A stretch of DNA of 64,000 nt from Neonectria sp. B-13 (GCA_002682825.1 NOKP01000053.1:1-64000); one strand, 5' to 3'; numbered from the stretch's first letter, positions 44,580 to 59,590 are shown. A program made the numbers and translations. The notes: generated by a model not told the origin, from the sequence alone.

Positions 44580-46656
44580 TACTATTAAAACTACTATTTA
44601 GACTATTATTTCTACTTATCTATAATTATACTAAATAATTATATATTTCCTTTGCTTAAGCTTAATAGAAGGATAAATCTTTGGATTTTAAACCTAATTA
44701 TTAACTTTTACCCCCTCTAGCTTCTTAGAACTCTTTCTACTAAATCCCTCTATAGATTCTCTCACTTTCTAAGACAGTTATTACTCCTTTAGTTATAGGT
44801 TGGTTAGTATAGTATTACTTATTAGCTATATAATCTATAAGATATAATTATTATACTTTAGACTATTGATAAACCTTTTTTTTATATTAATAGTATTATT
44901 ATTCCTTTCTAGCTTTAAAGTTAGTCTCTTTAGAAAGATTTATTCTATTATAATCTATTAAACTATTATTCTATAAGGCTAGATTCTATCTTATAATAAG
45001 ATATAATAATTAAAGATTATTAATTAAATTAATTCTTTAGCCTTAGGGTATTAATTAATTTTAATCTTTTTTATATCTTATAGATTAGACTTTTAAACTA
45101 TAATTTATAGCTTAGAAATAAGACTTAAATTTACTTATAATAAGCTATATAAATTATATAAGAGCTTATAAGTATAGCTTAATAAGGGCTTATTAAGCTA
45201 TAGTATAATTTAAAAGGTTATTTTATATAATTAAGTATATAGTTTTTATATTATATAAAAGATTAAATAGAATATAAAAAAATAATCTAAAAAGTATAAA
45301 AACTAAGCTTTTATTTTAAAAGGTTTTAACCTTTTCTAAGATTTAACTTTTCTAAGGTTTAACTTTTCTAAGATTTAGCTTTTCTAAAATCTAGCTTTTT
45401 TAGCTAATTAAAGTAATAAAACTTATACTTTAACTTTATAATAGAAACTTTTATTTCCTTAAGTTATTATTACTTTAAGCTTAAGTATTAAGCCTATTAT
45501 ACTATTATTTTTTCTATTTTCTTTTATATGATTTAACTTTTAGTTCTTTCTTTAAGTATATTTAGATATAATAGTCCTTAGTAGTATATACCTAAAGAAA
45601 GAACTAAAGGTTAAATAGTATAAAAGAAAATAGAAAAAATAATAATATAATAGGCTTAATACCTAAGCTTAAAGTAATAATAACTTAAGGAGATAAGAGT
45701 TTCTACTATAAAGTTAAGGTATAAGTTTTACTACCTTAATTAGCTAGAAAAGCTAGATCTTAGAAAAGCTAGATCTTAGAAAAGCTAGATCTTAGAAAAG
45801 CTAGACCTTAAAAAAGCTAGATCTTAGAAAAGGCTAAAACCTCTTAGGATAAAAGTCTAGTCTTTATACTTTCTAAGCCTTTTATATTCTATTTAACCTT
45901 TTATATAATATAAAGATTATACAATTAATTATATAAGATAACTACCTTCTAAATCATACTATAGCCTAGTGAGCTCTTACTAAGCTATACCTATAGGCTC
46001 TTATATAATCTATATAGCTTATTTTAAGTAGATTTAAGCCTTATTTCTAAGCTATAAATTATAGTTTAAAAGTCTAATCTATAAGATATAAAAGAAGTTA
46101 AAACTAATTAAGCCCTAAGGCTAAGGAATTAGTCTAGTTAATAGTCTTTAGTTATTATATCCTACTATAAGATAGAATCTAGCCTAATAGAGTAATAGCT
46201 TAGTAGATTATAATAGAATAAGTCTTTTTAGAAAGGCTAGCTTTAAAGCTAGAAAGGAATAGTAATACTACTAATGTAGAAAAGAGATTTATTAATAGTC
46301 TAAAGTATAATAACTATATCTTATGGGTCATATAGCTAATAAGCAATACTATAATAACTAACCTATAACCAAAGGAGTAATAACTGCATTAGAAAGCAAG
46401 AGAATCCTACTGTATAAAGGGATTTAGCGGAGGGAGTTCTACTGATGCTGTCACTTGTTAGCAAAGGGAAGATATAAACCGATGGAGGGGGTAAAAGTCA
46501 ATAATTAGGTTCAAAATCCAAAGATCTATCCCTCTGTTAAGCTTAAGCAAAGGAAATATATAATTTAGTGCAATCACAGATAAGTAGAAACAGTAGTTCA
46601 AATAGTAGTTTTAACAATGTCTTTAGGTATATATTATTAAGGATTATTATATTTAA
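44580..46656 (+). mobile_element. Family P copy M5 split by P9, mirror copy
   Basis: Mirror of 23790-25866; the nested full copy is 45562-46619 on the minus strand. Confidence 0.82.
45562..46619 (-). mobile_element. Family P copy P9, mirror copy
   Basis: Mirror of 23827-24884, with the same 13-base flanking repeats. Confidence 0.9.
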
Positions 46657-47210
46657 ATAGTATTAAGATTATAATCTTTTATTAAATTATTTATTATTTT
46701 TATAAACTTTATAAAATTAAACTTAATTTATTACTTTTAATAAAAACTTATACTTAGTATTAAAGTAAAAAAGCTTATTATTATTCTAATAGTTCTAAAA
46801 GGTTTATTATTAGAATTAGATAAATTAGGATTTAAATAGTTTAATAAGCTCTTATTTTATATAAATCTTAGAGTTATATATAAAAGTAGATAGGAATTTA
46901 AGATTATTATATTCTAAGATAATAGTAAAGTAATAATACTCTTAGATCTTTCTAAGGTTTAAATAATAATTAATAAAGCTTAAGAATATTTTACTAAAAT
47001 AATTAAATATAGAAGTAATCTTATTTAAAGCTATTATAATAGTTTAAGTAAAAAAGATTAAAAAGAAAAAAGATTAAAGTAATAAATAAGAGTAAAAAGT
47101 ATAAAGAAAACTAATTAAATAAAAGAAATATATTATTTTTTATTAATTATATAAAGGGAATTATAATAATATTATATAAGAACTTTAAGATTTAATATAA
47201 AATAAAAAAA
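46657..47210. other. AT-rich DNA, mirror of 23236-23789
   Basis: No certain feature; same content as the left copy. Confidence 0.5.
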
Positions 47211-48252
47211 TACTATTAAAACTACTATTTAAACTACTATTTCTACTTATTTATAATTATACTAAATTATATATTTCTTTTACTTAAGCTTAATAAAGGG
47301 ATAAATCTTTGGATATTAAACCTAATTATTAACTTTTGCCCTTTTTAAACTCCCTCTATTAAATCCCTTTATATAGCTTTATAGCTAATATTAGAAATAA
47401 CTATAGGATTCTTTTACTTTCTAATATATTATTCCTTTAGTTATAGATTAATTAGTATAATATTACTTCTTAATTATATAATCTATAAGATATAAATAGG
47501 ATTATATAACTTCTTAAGGAACTCTTTCTTTATAATAGTAATATTATTATTCCTTTTTAGCTTTAGAGCTAGCCTCTTTAGAAAAAGCTATTTTATTATA
47601 ATTTATTAAGTAATTACTATATTAAGCTATATTTCCTCTTATAGTAGAATATTATAACTAAAGACTATTAATTAAACTAATTCCTTAGGTCTAAAGTAGT
47701 TAATTATAGGCTATTTTATATACTTTAAACTAGACTTTTAAGCTATAATTTATAATATAGAAATAAGACTTAAATATTCTTTTAATTTATTATATAAATT
47801 ATATAAAAGCTTATATATATAGCTTAGTAAAAACTTATTAAACTATAGTATAATTTAGATAGTAATTATTTTATGTAATTAATAGTATAATTATTATACT
47901 ATATAGAAAATTAAAAAGAATATAAAAAAGTAACTTAAAAAGTATAAAGATTAATTAAGCTTTTATCCTAAGGGATTTTAGCCTTTTCTAAGATTTAGCT
48001 TTTTAAAGTTTAACTTTTCTAAGATTTAACTTCTCTAAGATTTAGCTTTTCTAAGATCTAGCTTTTCTAGCTAATTAAAGTAATAAAACATATATCTTAA
48101 CTTTATAATAGAAACCTTTATTTTCTTAAGTTATTATTACTTTAGGCTTAAGTATTAAGTCTATTATACTATTATTTTTTCTATTTTCTTTTATATTATT
48201 TAATCTTTAGCTCTTTCTTTAAATATATATTACTAAGGACTATTAGATTTAA
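47211..48252 (+). mobile_element. Family P copy M4, mirror copy
   Basis: Mirror of 22194-23235. Confidence 0.83.
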
Positions 48253-48963
48253 ATAAAATAAAGTAGAATTTAAAAAGAAAATAAAAACTATAATATTTTA
48301 TAGTTTAAATATATAAAGAGATTAAATAAAAAGAAAGTTAAATAAAATAAAAATAAATACTAGTTTTTAATATTCTTTAAAAATATATATAATATTAATA
48401 ATAAAGAAAGAAAAAGAAGAAAAAAGTATATTAATATATATAGCTTATTCTTTTATATATATAAGTTTCTTTCTTTCTATAGATTATTATAATTAAGAAC
48501 TTATACTTTCTATCTTAATACTTTAAATTATATAAACTAAAAGAAATAATCTTATTTTTCTTTTAATTATTTTAAATTCTTTCTTTTTATTATTTTCTCT
48601 TTTAGTTTTATTATTTTAATCTATTTTTTCTTATAATACCTCTTTAATACTTTAAGCTCTAGGATCTTACTTTCTTTAAGTATAAAGATCTTCTTAATAT
48701 TAAGTCTTTTATTAAGTACTATATTAAGAAAAAATACTTTACTATTAATTAAGATTAAGATTAAAAGGATTAAGATAATTTTTATATTATTAATAATTTT
48801 TTAATAGAATAATACTATACTAATATAAGTATTATCTTTCTTTCAATCTTTCTTTTCTTAGCTTTAAGTTTAAAAACTAATTAATTAGTATTCTAAGTTT
48901 ATAAGTACTTTAATATATAGATTTATTCTTATCTTATTCTTAACTATCTAAGATTATTTATAT
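48253..48963. other. AT-rich DNA, mirror of 21483-22193
   Basis: No certain feature; pyrimidine-rich on the plus strand here. Confidence 0.45.
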
Positions 48964-49842
48964 TTAGATATAATAGTCTTTAGTAATATATACCTAAAGA
49001 AAGAGCTAAAGGTTAAATAGTATAAAAGAAAAGAGAAAAAATAATAATATAATAAGCTTAATACTTAAGCCTAAAGTAATAATAACTTAAAAAGATAAAG
49101 GTTTTTATTATAAAGTTAAGATTACTATTAAAACTACTATTTGAACTACTATTTCTACTTATTTATAATTATACTAAATAGTTATATATTTTTTTTACTT
49201 AAGCTTAATAAGAGAATAGATCTTTAGATTTTAAACCTAATTATTAACTTTTACTCTCTTTATAGAACTCTCTCTATTAAATCCTTTTATACTTTATAGC
49301 TAATATTAAAAATAATTATAGGATTCTCTTAGTTTCTAATATATTATTCCTTTAGTTATAGATTAATTAGAATAATATTATTTATTAACTATATAATCTA
49401 TAAGATATAAATAAAGTTATATAACTTCTTAAGGAACTTTTTTTCTATAATAATAATATTATTATTCCTTTCTAACTTTAGAGTTAATCTCTTTAGAAAG
49501 AACTATTCTATTATAATTTACTAAGTTATTATTATATTAAATTATATTTTCTTTTATAATAAGATATTGTAGTTAAAGACTACTAATTAGACTAATTCCT
49601 TAGGTCTAAAGTAATTAATTATAGATTATTTTATATACTTTAAGTTAAACTTTTAAGTTATAATTTATAGTATAAAAATAAAGCTTAAATATTCTTTTAA
49701 TTTATTATATAAATTATATAAAAGTCTATATATATAGCTTAATAAAAGCTTATTAAACTATAGTATAATTTAAATAATAGTTATTTTATATAATTAATAA
49801 TATAATTATTATATTATATAAAAAGTTAATAATATAAAAAGG
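48964..49842. mobile_element. Family P tail plus copy M3, mirror copies
   Basis: Mirror of 20604-21482: a minus-strand 3' tail at 48964-49122 joined to plus-strand copy M3 at 49123-49842. Confidence 0.78.
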
Positions 49843-50519
49843 TCCTTCTATAAGGGAACTTAATATATAATAATTACTATATTATATATTGATTTTTTTA
49901 TCTTAAGCCTAATTGATTTTAAAGTTCTTTATTAACCTTTATATCTAACCTAAACCTATCTACCTTTTCTATCTAGTCTAAGTTTTTCCTTAACCTTATA
50001 TAATCCTTTCTCTAATTTCTAGATAGTAGACTAGCTAGCTATTTATACTAGTTTTATACACCTTAGTAGCTCCTAGAACTAAAGAGTATATTTATCTCTA
50101 GATAATTCTTTAATAATAACTTTATTATCTTTATTATCTAACCTAGTCTCTAATTGTTTAATAAGAGCTTTAAGTAATATCTTTTTCTCTATAATAAAGC
50201 TAATATTATTAACCTTAGTAGTTCTATTATTAAGGAGTAAGTAGTAGTTAAATATAGCTAGATATACCTTTTAGATAGTACTAATTATTATATAGTTAGA
50301 CTTAAAGCTACTAAGGCTATAAAGTCTAGCCTAGTAAAGTTACTACTTATACTTAATAGTCTTTATTTCTCTATTTAAAGAGTAATAGTATTCTATTTTA
50401 TATATCTTATAGCTTTATATCTTACTATTTAGCTATAAGGCATAATAGATAATTATAGTATGTATTATAGTTATATTATACTATATTATAGTATATTAAG
50501 AAAGAGGGAAGAAGGCTAG
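49843..50519. other. Unidentified coding-like relic, mirror copy
   Basis: Mirror of 19927-20603; the coding-like direction here is the minus strand. Confidence 0.4.
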
Positions 50520-50802
50520 TTTAACTTATTAGTTTAATAAGAGATAGTTATTTATATATACTATAGTTTAGGATAAGCTTTTTATGAATTAGATATTAAG
50601 GTTAGAGAGAGGGACTTAAATAGATTATAAAAATAGGCTTAAGGTATAATATTAATATAAACTATATTATTAGGAAAGCTTACTATATTTAAGTTATTAG
50701 GATTAATAGTATTAGGTATAGTATCTTACTGTATTAACTACTATATATTATCTATTGTATTATTTTAATCTATTAGATAATATTAACTAAGGCTAAAATT
50801 AC
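50520..50802 (+). mobile_element. 283-bp SINE-like element B, mirror copy
   Basis: Mirror of 19644-19926, the RIP-altered copy. Confidence 0.8.
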
Positions 50803-51289
50803 TATAAATACTTATAATAATAATAATCTAATAGAAAGAAGAAAGAATTATTATAATAGTATAATAAAAGAAAAACTAATAATTCTAAGTATTATTACTT
50901 AAGAAATTAGTCTTTAGATATAGGTTTAACTAACTAAAAGAATATAAATAATTATTATAATACTCTTATAAAATCTTAAAGGAAGAAGTTATAAGAGTAT
51001 AAATTAATAATTAGATCTATATTATATAATTAGTAAATAATCTATAAGAATTAGTTATTCTTTTCTAAAAGATCTTATAATTAATTATATATATTTTAAA
51101 GATACTTTAGACTTAATAGAGAAATTACTTAAAACCTATAGAAAACCTATTATAAGAAGACTTTACTTTATTTTTAAGAAAGTAATATATAGATCTAGAA
51201 ATATAGGAAATTGAACTTTGGAATAATTTAATAGCTTTATAATAGTTTATTAAATAATTACTAATAGATTACTTTAATATATAGAAAGC

Positions 51290-52361
51290 TACTGTTGAAA
51301 CTACTGTTTGGACTACTGTTTCTACTTATCTGCGATTGTGCTGAATTATGTATTTCCTTTGCTTAAGCTTAACAGAGGGATAGATCTTTGGATTTTGAAC
51401 CTAATTATTGACTTTTGCCCTCTCTATAGAACTCCCTCTGCCAAATCCCTCCATACTTCATAGCTAATATTAGAGATAACTATAGTAGGATTCTCTTGCT
51501 TTCTAATGCAGTTATTACTCCTTTGATTATAGGTTGCTTATTATAATATTACTTATTAGCTATATAACCTATAAGATATAGTTATTATACTTTAGACTAT
51601 TAATAAACCTCTTCTTTATATTAGTAATATTATTATTCCTTTCTAACTTTAAAGCTAGCCTTTCTAAAAAGACTTATTCTATTATAATCTATTAGACTAT
51701 TACTCTATTAGGCTAGATTCTATTTTATAATAGAATATAATAACTAAAGATTATTAATTAGACTAATTCCTTAGTCTTAAAGTATTAATTAGTTTTAACT
51801 TCTTTTATATCTTATAGATTAGACTTTTAAATTATAATTTATAGCTTAGAAATAAAGCTTAGATCTACTTAAAATAGGCTATATAGATTATATAAAAGCC
51901 TATAGGTATAGCTTAGTAAGGGCTTATTAGGCTATAGTGTAATTTAGAAAAAAGTAGTTATTTTATATAATTGATTATATAGTCTGTATATTATATAGAA
52001 GGTTAGATAGAATATAAAGAAGTAATCTAAAAAGTATAAAAGTTAGCTAGGCTTTTATCTTAAGAGGTTTTAGCCTTTTCTAAGATCTAACTTTTCTAAG
52101 ATCTAGCTTTTCTAAGATCTAGCTTTTTTAAGATCTAGCTTTTCTAAGATCTAGCTTTTCTAAGATCTAGCTTTTTCAACTGATTAAGACAGTAAAACTT
52201 ATACTTTAACTTAATAGTAGAAACTTTTATCTTCTTAAGTTATTATTGCCTTAGGCTTAGATATTAAGCCTATTATATTATTGTTTTTTCTATTTTCTTT
52301 TATACTATTTAACCTTTAGCTCTTTCTCTAGGTATATATTACTAAGGACTATTATATCTAA
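51290..52361 (+). mobile_element. Family P copy M2, mirror copy
   Basis: Mirror of 18085-19156 with 13-bp repeats ATATATAGAAAGC on both sides. Confidence 0.9.
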
Positions 52362-53067
52362 ATATATAGAAAGCAATCTATAACTTACTAAGTACTTTAA
52401 ACCTAAAAGATAATTATATTTTAGCCTATTAATACTATTATAAGTTATAACCTTAGATTAAGAAAAAGATTTATAAAATAAAAATTAATATCTAAAAGGT
52501 ATAAGACTTAGTATAAAAAGTAAAAAGGCTATAATAATATTTATTATATTATACTAACTGTTTATAAAATAAAAAGTAAAAATAGAATAGTATAAATTCT
52601 AACTAAGAAAGACTTAAAAAGTTCTATTTATTAGATTATTAAAATAATTATTTATTTAAAGGGAAGTCTTAAGGATAATTCTTATTATACTTATATAAAA
52701 AATTATACTTAAATAACTAAGATAATTACTAAAAGTATAAAGATTACTTAGTAAATAGGTTCTTTAAAGGAATTATTTATTATAACTATAAAAAGAAAAA
52801 ATACTATTCTTTAAGTTATAAAAAGCTTTATAATAAGCTAGACTTTTATTATTAAGAAAGAAAACTATAAAATATAGTAATAATCTGATCTATTAATATA
52901 TAAATAAAAAAGATTAATTTATTAGAAAATAAGTAAATATAAGGATAAATAGTAAGTATTTTATACTTAAATCTAAGTAAGTACTAATTAAGAAAATAAT
53001 ATAGAATAAAATACTTATTATATAAGTACTTATTAAAAAAGAAGTTTATATAAATATAAATACTTAT

Positions 53068-53350
53068 CCGGACTTGTCAGCTTGACGAGAGACGGTCATT
53101 TATATGTACTATGGTTCAGGATAAGCTTTTCATGAATTGGACATCAAGGTCAGAGAGAGGGACCCAGACGGGTTGCAAAAACAGGCTCAAGGTATGACAT
53201 TGATGCGAACCATGTTACTGGGAAAGCTTGCTGTGTTTAAGTTATTGGGATTGATGGTGCTGGGTATAGCATCTTACTATGTTAACTGCTGTATGTTATC
53301 TACTGTGTTGTCTTGATCTATCAGATGATATTGACTAAGGCTAAAATTAG
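53068..53350 (+). mobile_element. 283-bp SINE-like element A, mirror copy
   Basis: Mirror of 17096-17378, the unmutated copy, with the 19-base flanking repeat TATAAATATAAATACTTAT. Confidence 0.82.
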
Positions 53351-54369
53351 TATAAATATAAATACTTATATATAAATAAATCTTATTAATAAGAAATTAA
53401 TAAAAAAGCTTAATCTTAAGCTAGACTTAAACTAAAAAGTATTAAGCTTATTTAATTTTAATAAGATTATTATATTCTTATTATTAATATATTAATTAAT
53501 TTTCTTTTTATTAAATTATTAAGAATTCTTAAGGAAAATATATTAACTATTTATTAAAGTATAATACTCTAAAAAGGCTAATAATTTATTTTTATTTATT
53601 CTTTTTATAAAAGAAAAAAGCATTCTAATTAATACTTATATATATATATAAATATATAAGCTTATTTTAATTTAAGACTTAGATTTCTTTACTAAGGATT
53701 TAATAATAAATAGTAAAAAGATATTTATAATATATATTTATAGTATATTATTATTAAATAAATAGTTAATATTTATCTTAGGAAAAACCTAAGATAAAAG
53801 GATAAAAGTTATTTTATCTTTAGAACTAAAGTTAAAATAAAAAGCCTTTAGTAAAGAAATTAATAAAGAGTTACTTTTTCTTAAAGAAGCTAAGTATTTA
53901 ATTAAATTATAACTTAAGAAAAAGCTATTCTTAGGATAAATATACTTTATAAATAAAAAGTAAGTAAAAATAATTTATAAACATATTATTAAAAATATAA
54001 TAAATAATTAAATAAAAGAATTTATTAATAAAATCAAAGTATTTATTCTTTTTATACTAAAGAAGGATAAAAGAATTAGGATTTATATAGATTATTAAAG
54101 TTTAAATATAATTATAATTAAAAATTAATACTTATTATTTTTAATTAATAATCTATTTAATAAACTAATTAAAGTTAAATAAATCTTAAAAATTAATATT
54201 TAAAATACTTATTATTATATTTATATTAAATTAAAAAACTAATAAAAAATAGTATTTTATACTTATTATAATTTCTTTAAGTATATTATTATATTCTTTA
54301 GACTAATTAATATATTAATTATCTTTTAAATCTATATTTACTAAGTATTTATTAGATTATTAAATACTT

Positions 54370-56056
54370 ATTATATTATTTAGATATAATAATCCTTAGT
54401 AGTATATACCTAGAGAAAGGACTAAAGGTTAAATAATATAAAAGAAAATAGAAAAAATAATAGTATAATAGGCTTAATACTTAAGCCTAAGGTAATAATA
54501 ACTTAAGGAGATAAAAGTTTCTATTATTTAGATATAATAGTCCTTGGTAGTATATACCTAGAGAAGGGGCTAAAGGTTAACTAGTATAAAAGAAAACAGA
54601 AAAAACAATAGTATAATAGGCTTAATACCTAAGCCTAAGGTAATAATGACTCAAAGAGATAAAAGTTTCTACTGTAAAGTTAAAGTGTAAGTTTTACTGC
54701 CCTAATTAGCTAGAAAAGCTAGACCTTAGAAAGGCTAGATCTTAGAAAAGGCTAAAACCCCTTAGGATAAAAGCCCAGCCTCTGCACTTTCTAGGTTATC
54801 CTTTTGCATTCTATCTAACCTTCTATATAATATAAAGACTATACAATCAATCATATAAGATAACCTTCTGAATTATACTATAGTCTAGTAAGCTCTTACT
54901 AAGCTATATCTATAGGCTCTTATATAATCTATATAGCCTATTTTAAGTAGATCTAAGTCTTATTTTTAAGCTATAAATTATAATTTAAAAGTTTAACCTA
55001 TAAGATATAAAAGAGATTAAAACCAATTAATGCCCTAAGGCTAAGAAATTAATTTAATTAGTAATCTTTAATTATTATATTCTACTATAAGATAGAATTT
55101 AGTCTAATAGAGTAATAGTCTAATAGATTATAATAGAATAAGTCTTTCTAAAGGGGCTAGCTTTAAAGCTAGAAAGAAATAGTAATATTATTAATATAGA
55201 GAAAAGGTTTATTAATAGTCTAAAGTATAATAACTATATCTTATAGATTATATAGCTAATAAGCAATACTATACTAATCAACCTATAACCAAAGGAGTAA
55301 TAATTACATTAGAAAGCAAGAGAATCCTAATTGGCTACAAAGTATAGAGGGATTTAACAGAAGGAGTTCTAGGAAGCCTAATAGTCATTCCTAGTATTAG
55401 CAGATAGAGGGAGCAAAAGTTAATAATTAGGTTCAAAATCCAAAGATCTATCCCCCTATTAAGCTTAAGCAAAAGAAATATATAATTTAGTACAATTATA
55501 GATAAGTAGAAATAGTAGTTTAAATAGTAGTTTTAATAGTACTTTAATTATTATATTCTACTATAAGATAGAATCTAGCTTAATAGAGTAATAGCTTAAT
55601 AGATTATAATAGAATAAGTCTTTTTAAAGGGGCTAGCTTTAAAGCTAGAAAGGAATAATAATACTATTAATATAGAAAAGAGGTTTATTAATAGTCTAAA
55701 GTATAATAACTATATCTTATAGGTTATATAGCTAATAAGTAATACTATATTAACTAATCTATAATTAAAGGAGTAATAATTGCATTAGAAAGTGAGAGAA
55801 TCCTACTATAGTTATTTCTAATATTGATTATAAAGCTATATAGAGGGATTTAGTGGAGGGAGTTCTAGGAAGCCTAATAGTTATTCTTAGTATTAGTAGA
55901 CTAATAGTAGCTATTATAAAGGGGGCAAAAGTCAATAATTAGGTTTAAAATCTAGAGATCTATCCTTCTATTAAACTTAAGTAAAGGAAATATATAACTA
56001 TTTAGTGCAATTATAGATAAGCAAAAATAGTAGTTTAAATAGTAGTTTTAATAGTA
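54370..56056 (-). mobile_element. Family P mosaic P6/P7, mirror copy
   Basis: Mirror of 14390-16076: tail 54370-54527, complete copy 54528-55541, 5' half 55542-56056. Confidence 0.8.
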
Positions 56057-56412
56057 GTAGTTATTTTATATAATTAATAGTATAATTATTATATTATATA
56101 GAAGATTAAATAGAATATAAAAAGGTAACTTAAAAAGTATAAAGATTAAACTTTTATCCTAAGAGGTTTTAGCCTTTTCTAAGATCTAGCTTTTTTAAGA
56201 TCTAGCTTTTCTAAGATCTAGCTTTTCTAGCTAATTAGAGTAGTAAAACTTATACCTTAACTTTATAATAGAAACTCTTATCTTTTTAAGTTATTATTAC
56301 TTTAGGCTTAGGTATTAAGCTTATTATACTATTGTTTTTTCTATTTTCTTTTATACTATTTAACCTTTAGCCTTTTCTCTAGGTATATACTACTAAAGAC
56401 TATTATATTTAA
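56057..56412 (+). mobile_element. Family P 5'-truncated copy, mirror copy
   Basis: Mirror of 14034-14389. Confidence 0.8.
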
Positions 56413-58560
56413 ATATATACTAAGATATAGACCTTATAAAAAGTTATAATTACTTTTATTATTATTATACTTATTTTAGAAAATTAGTATAAACTTCCTT
56501 ATAAACTTATTAAATAGTGTTTAAATTAATAATAAAGAATATAATATAATTTGTATTATTATATATTAAATAATAAAATATATTATATTTATTTTATATA
56601 AAAAGATCTTTATTATAATATAATTAATATAATTACTTTATAAGTATATAAAATATAAATTTAAAAGTCTAAAGAGTATTATAAGTAATTAAAATAAACT
56701 TTTTATAAGTTAATTCTAGAAAGAATTAATAATTCAATAAGTAATCTAGTATTAATTATTTATTATATACTATCTATAAACTAATAGCTAAATAGAGCAA
56801 ATAAACTAAATAATTAAGAAGTACTTATAGATTTTTATAAGATAAGCTTTAAAGAGATAAATAATATAACTTTTAAAGATAGAATTTATATATAATAATT
56901 ACTAATATAATAGTATTAAGGTATTATTAATATAAGTATTTTATAGTTATTATCTATAAATAATAGAATATATATTATAATATTTATGAATAATTATTTA
57001 AAAAGTTATTAAATAAATTAAGAATTTTTACTAAGTATATAATAAAGTATATAAATACTAAGAATAAGTAATAGAATTTTAAGTAAAGAACTATAATAAA
57101 AGATATATTAAATATAAGTTTTAAGTAAAATAAATAGTTAGATTATTAATATATAATTTCTATTTTAAATATAAGAAACTAATACTTAAATTTATTTAAG
57201 TAATAATTTAGATATAATAATCCTTAGTAGTATATACCTAGAGAAAGGGCTAAAGGTTAAACAGTATAAAAGAAAATAGAAAAAACAATAGTATAATAAG
57301 CTTAATACCTAAGCCTAAGGTAATAATAACTCAAGAAGATAAAAGTTTCTATTATAAAGTTAAGGTATAAGTTTTACTGCCCTAATTAGCTAGAAAAGCT
57401 AGATCTTAGAAAAGCTAAATCTTAGAAAAGCTAGATCTTGGAAAGACTAGACCTTAGAAAAGCTAGATCTTAGAAAAGGCTAAAACCCCTTAGGATAAAA
57501 GCTCAGCTAACCTCTATACTTTCTAGATTATCCTTTTATATTCTATCTAACTTTTTATATAATATAAAGATTATATAATCAATCATATAAAATAACTACT
57601 TTCTTCTGAATCATACTATAGCCTAGTAAGCCCTTATTAAGCTATACTTATAGGCTCTTATATAACCTATATAGCCTATTTTAAGTAGATCTAAGCCTTA
57701 TTTCTAAGCTATAAATTATAGTTTAAAAGTCTAATCTATAAGATATAAAAGAAATTAAAACTAATTAATATCCTAAGGCTAAAGAATTAGTCTAGTTAAT
57801 AGTCTTTAATTATTATATTCTATTATAAAATAGAATCTAGTCTAATAGAGTAATAGCTTAGTAGATTATAATAGAATAAGTCTTTCTAGAAGGACTAGCT
57901 TTAAAGCTAGAAAGGAATAGTAATATTACTAATATAGAAAAAAGGTTTATTAATAGTCTAAAGTATAATAACTATATCTTATGGGTTATACAGCTGATAA
58001 GTAATACTATAATAACTAACCTATAATCAAAGGAGTAATACATTAGAAAGCAAGAGAATCCTATAGTCATCTCTAACATTAGCCATGAAGTTGCATAGAG
58101 GGATTTAGCAGAGGGAGTTCTATAGAGGGGGCAAAAGTCAATAATTAGGTTTAAAATCCAAAGATCTATCCCCCTATTAAGCTCAAGCAAAGGAAACATG
58201 TGACTGTTCAGCGCAATCGCGGATAAGCAGAAACAGTAGTCCAAACAGTAGTTTTAATAGTAATTTAAGTAATAATAATAGAATAGATTAAGAAATAAGT
58301 ATATTAAGTCTATTTATTAGAATAATATTAATAAATATATAATATCTTTTTAGTTTTCTTTATTAAGCTTTAGTATAAAGCCTAAGGAATATTTAATAAA
58401 TATTTAAAGAAATTATTAAAATTAAAAGAAAAAAAGAATAAGTAGGAAATTAAGGAAATTATTATTAATAAGAAGATTAACTAAGATATATTTTATTTAA
58501 TAAAATAAATAAAAGAGTTAGTAGAGTATAATATATAAGAACCTTTAGCTTACTTAGGAA
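56413..58560 (+). pseudogene. Ty3/Gypsy chromovirus relic 2, mirror copy
   Basis: Plus-strand reading of relic 2: integrase from about 56413 (KEYNIICIIIYxIIKY, SNxNKLFISxF), IEFIYNNY near 56880, NFYFKYKKLILKF near 57160-57195, an inserted family P copy at 57208-58262, and a chromodomain-like segment near 58440-58520. Confidence 0.78.
57208..58262 (-). mobile_element. Family P copy P5, mirror copy
   Basis: Mirror of 12184-13238. Confidence 0.9.
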
Positions 58561-59590
58561 ATATAATAAAGTTAATATAAGAGTATTATTAGTAAAGAAA
58601 GAAGATATATAAAAAATAGAATAATTAATAATTTAAATAAATTATTAAAATAATACTATTAATATAGTAAGTATTTATCTTAAAAAAGAAACTAAATATT
58701 AATTAAGAATAAATCTATAAAAATAATTATAAAATATATATATTATTATTATAATAATAAGGACTTAATAAATCTTTAATAACTCTCTTTAGTATTATAG
58801 AACTTCTCTTTCTTACTTAAATAATAAGTATTCTTAAAATTAATAAAAAATACTATCTTTCTAATAAGATTAGATTTAGCTCTTTCTATTAAATATTAAT
58901 TATTAAAGCTATTAAACTCTTTATTATTATTATTACTTAAATTATTATTATTATTATTATTAATAGTATTATTATTAATACTATTTAAGCTATTATTAAT
59001 ATTATTCTTATTAATATTCTTCTTTAGATAAATAGGAATTAAATACTTACTATAATAAAGAAAATAGTACTAAGAAAAGCAATAATAGGCTAAAAAGGAC
59101 TATTATTCTTATATTACTTAATTAAAACTTTAATAATAATAGAAAAGCTCTTAAGGAATTAATATAAAGAACCCTTATAAGTAATATCTTTAATAAGTAT
59201 ATATTTAATAACTATTAAACTATAAAGAGTAAATAATAAAAGATAGGGAATTAAGTTATTTTAGTAATAAAATAGTATAATAAAAGTAAGATAGATATAA
59301 AGAGTATTATAATCTTTATAATTAATAAGATTAAACTTAACCTTAGTATAAAGTACTTAGATCTATATAAAAGTAAAAGCTTTTTAGTATAAGAATAAGA
59401 TTATATTATTATTATTAGACTAAATATTTATTAGGTTTTTAATAAAATTAAAAATATTATATTATATAGTAAAAGTAGAATAAATAGTATATTAAATATA
59501 TTAATATCTAAAAGATAAAAAAGAATTAAATAAACTATTAGTATTATAAGAATTAATATACTAAAAAAAGTTCTAATATTATTAAATTAT
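58561..59590. other. AT-rich DNA, mirror of 10856-11885
   Basis: No certain feature; contains ATT-type microsatellites near 58920-58980. Confidence 0.5.

Larger units (their letters stand above)
50803..54369 (+). pseudogene. Ty3/Gypsy relic 3, mirror copy
   Basis: Plus-strand reading of relic 3, split by family P copy M2 (51290-52361) and 283-bp element A (53068-53350). Probable gag at 50803-51289 and from 52362; zinc-knuckle relic at 52778-52819 with Tyr in all four ligand positions; reverse transcriptase at about 54040-54369 with ILKKDKRIRIYIDY and TIKNxYLLFLINNLF. The 3' half of pol is missing because the relic ends at a family P tail at 54370. Confidence 0.82.
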
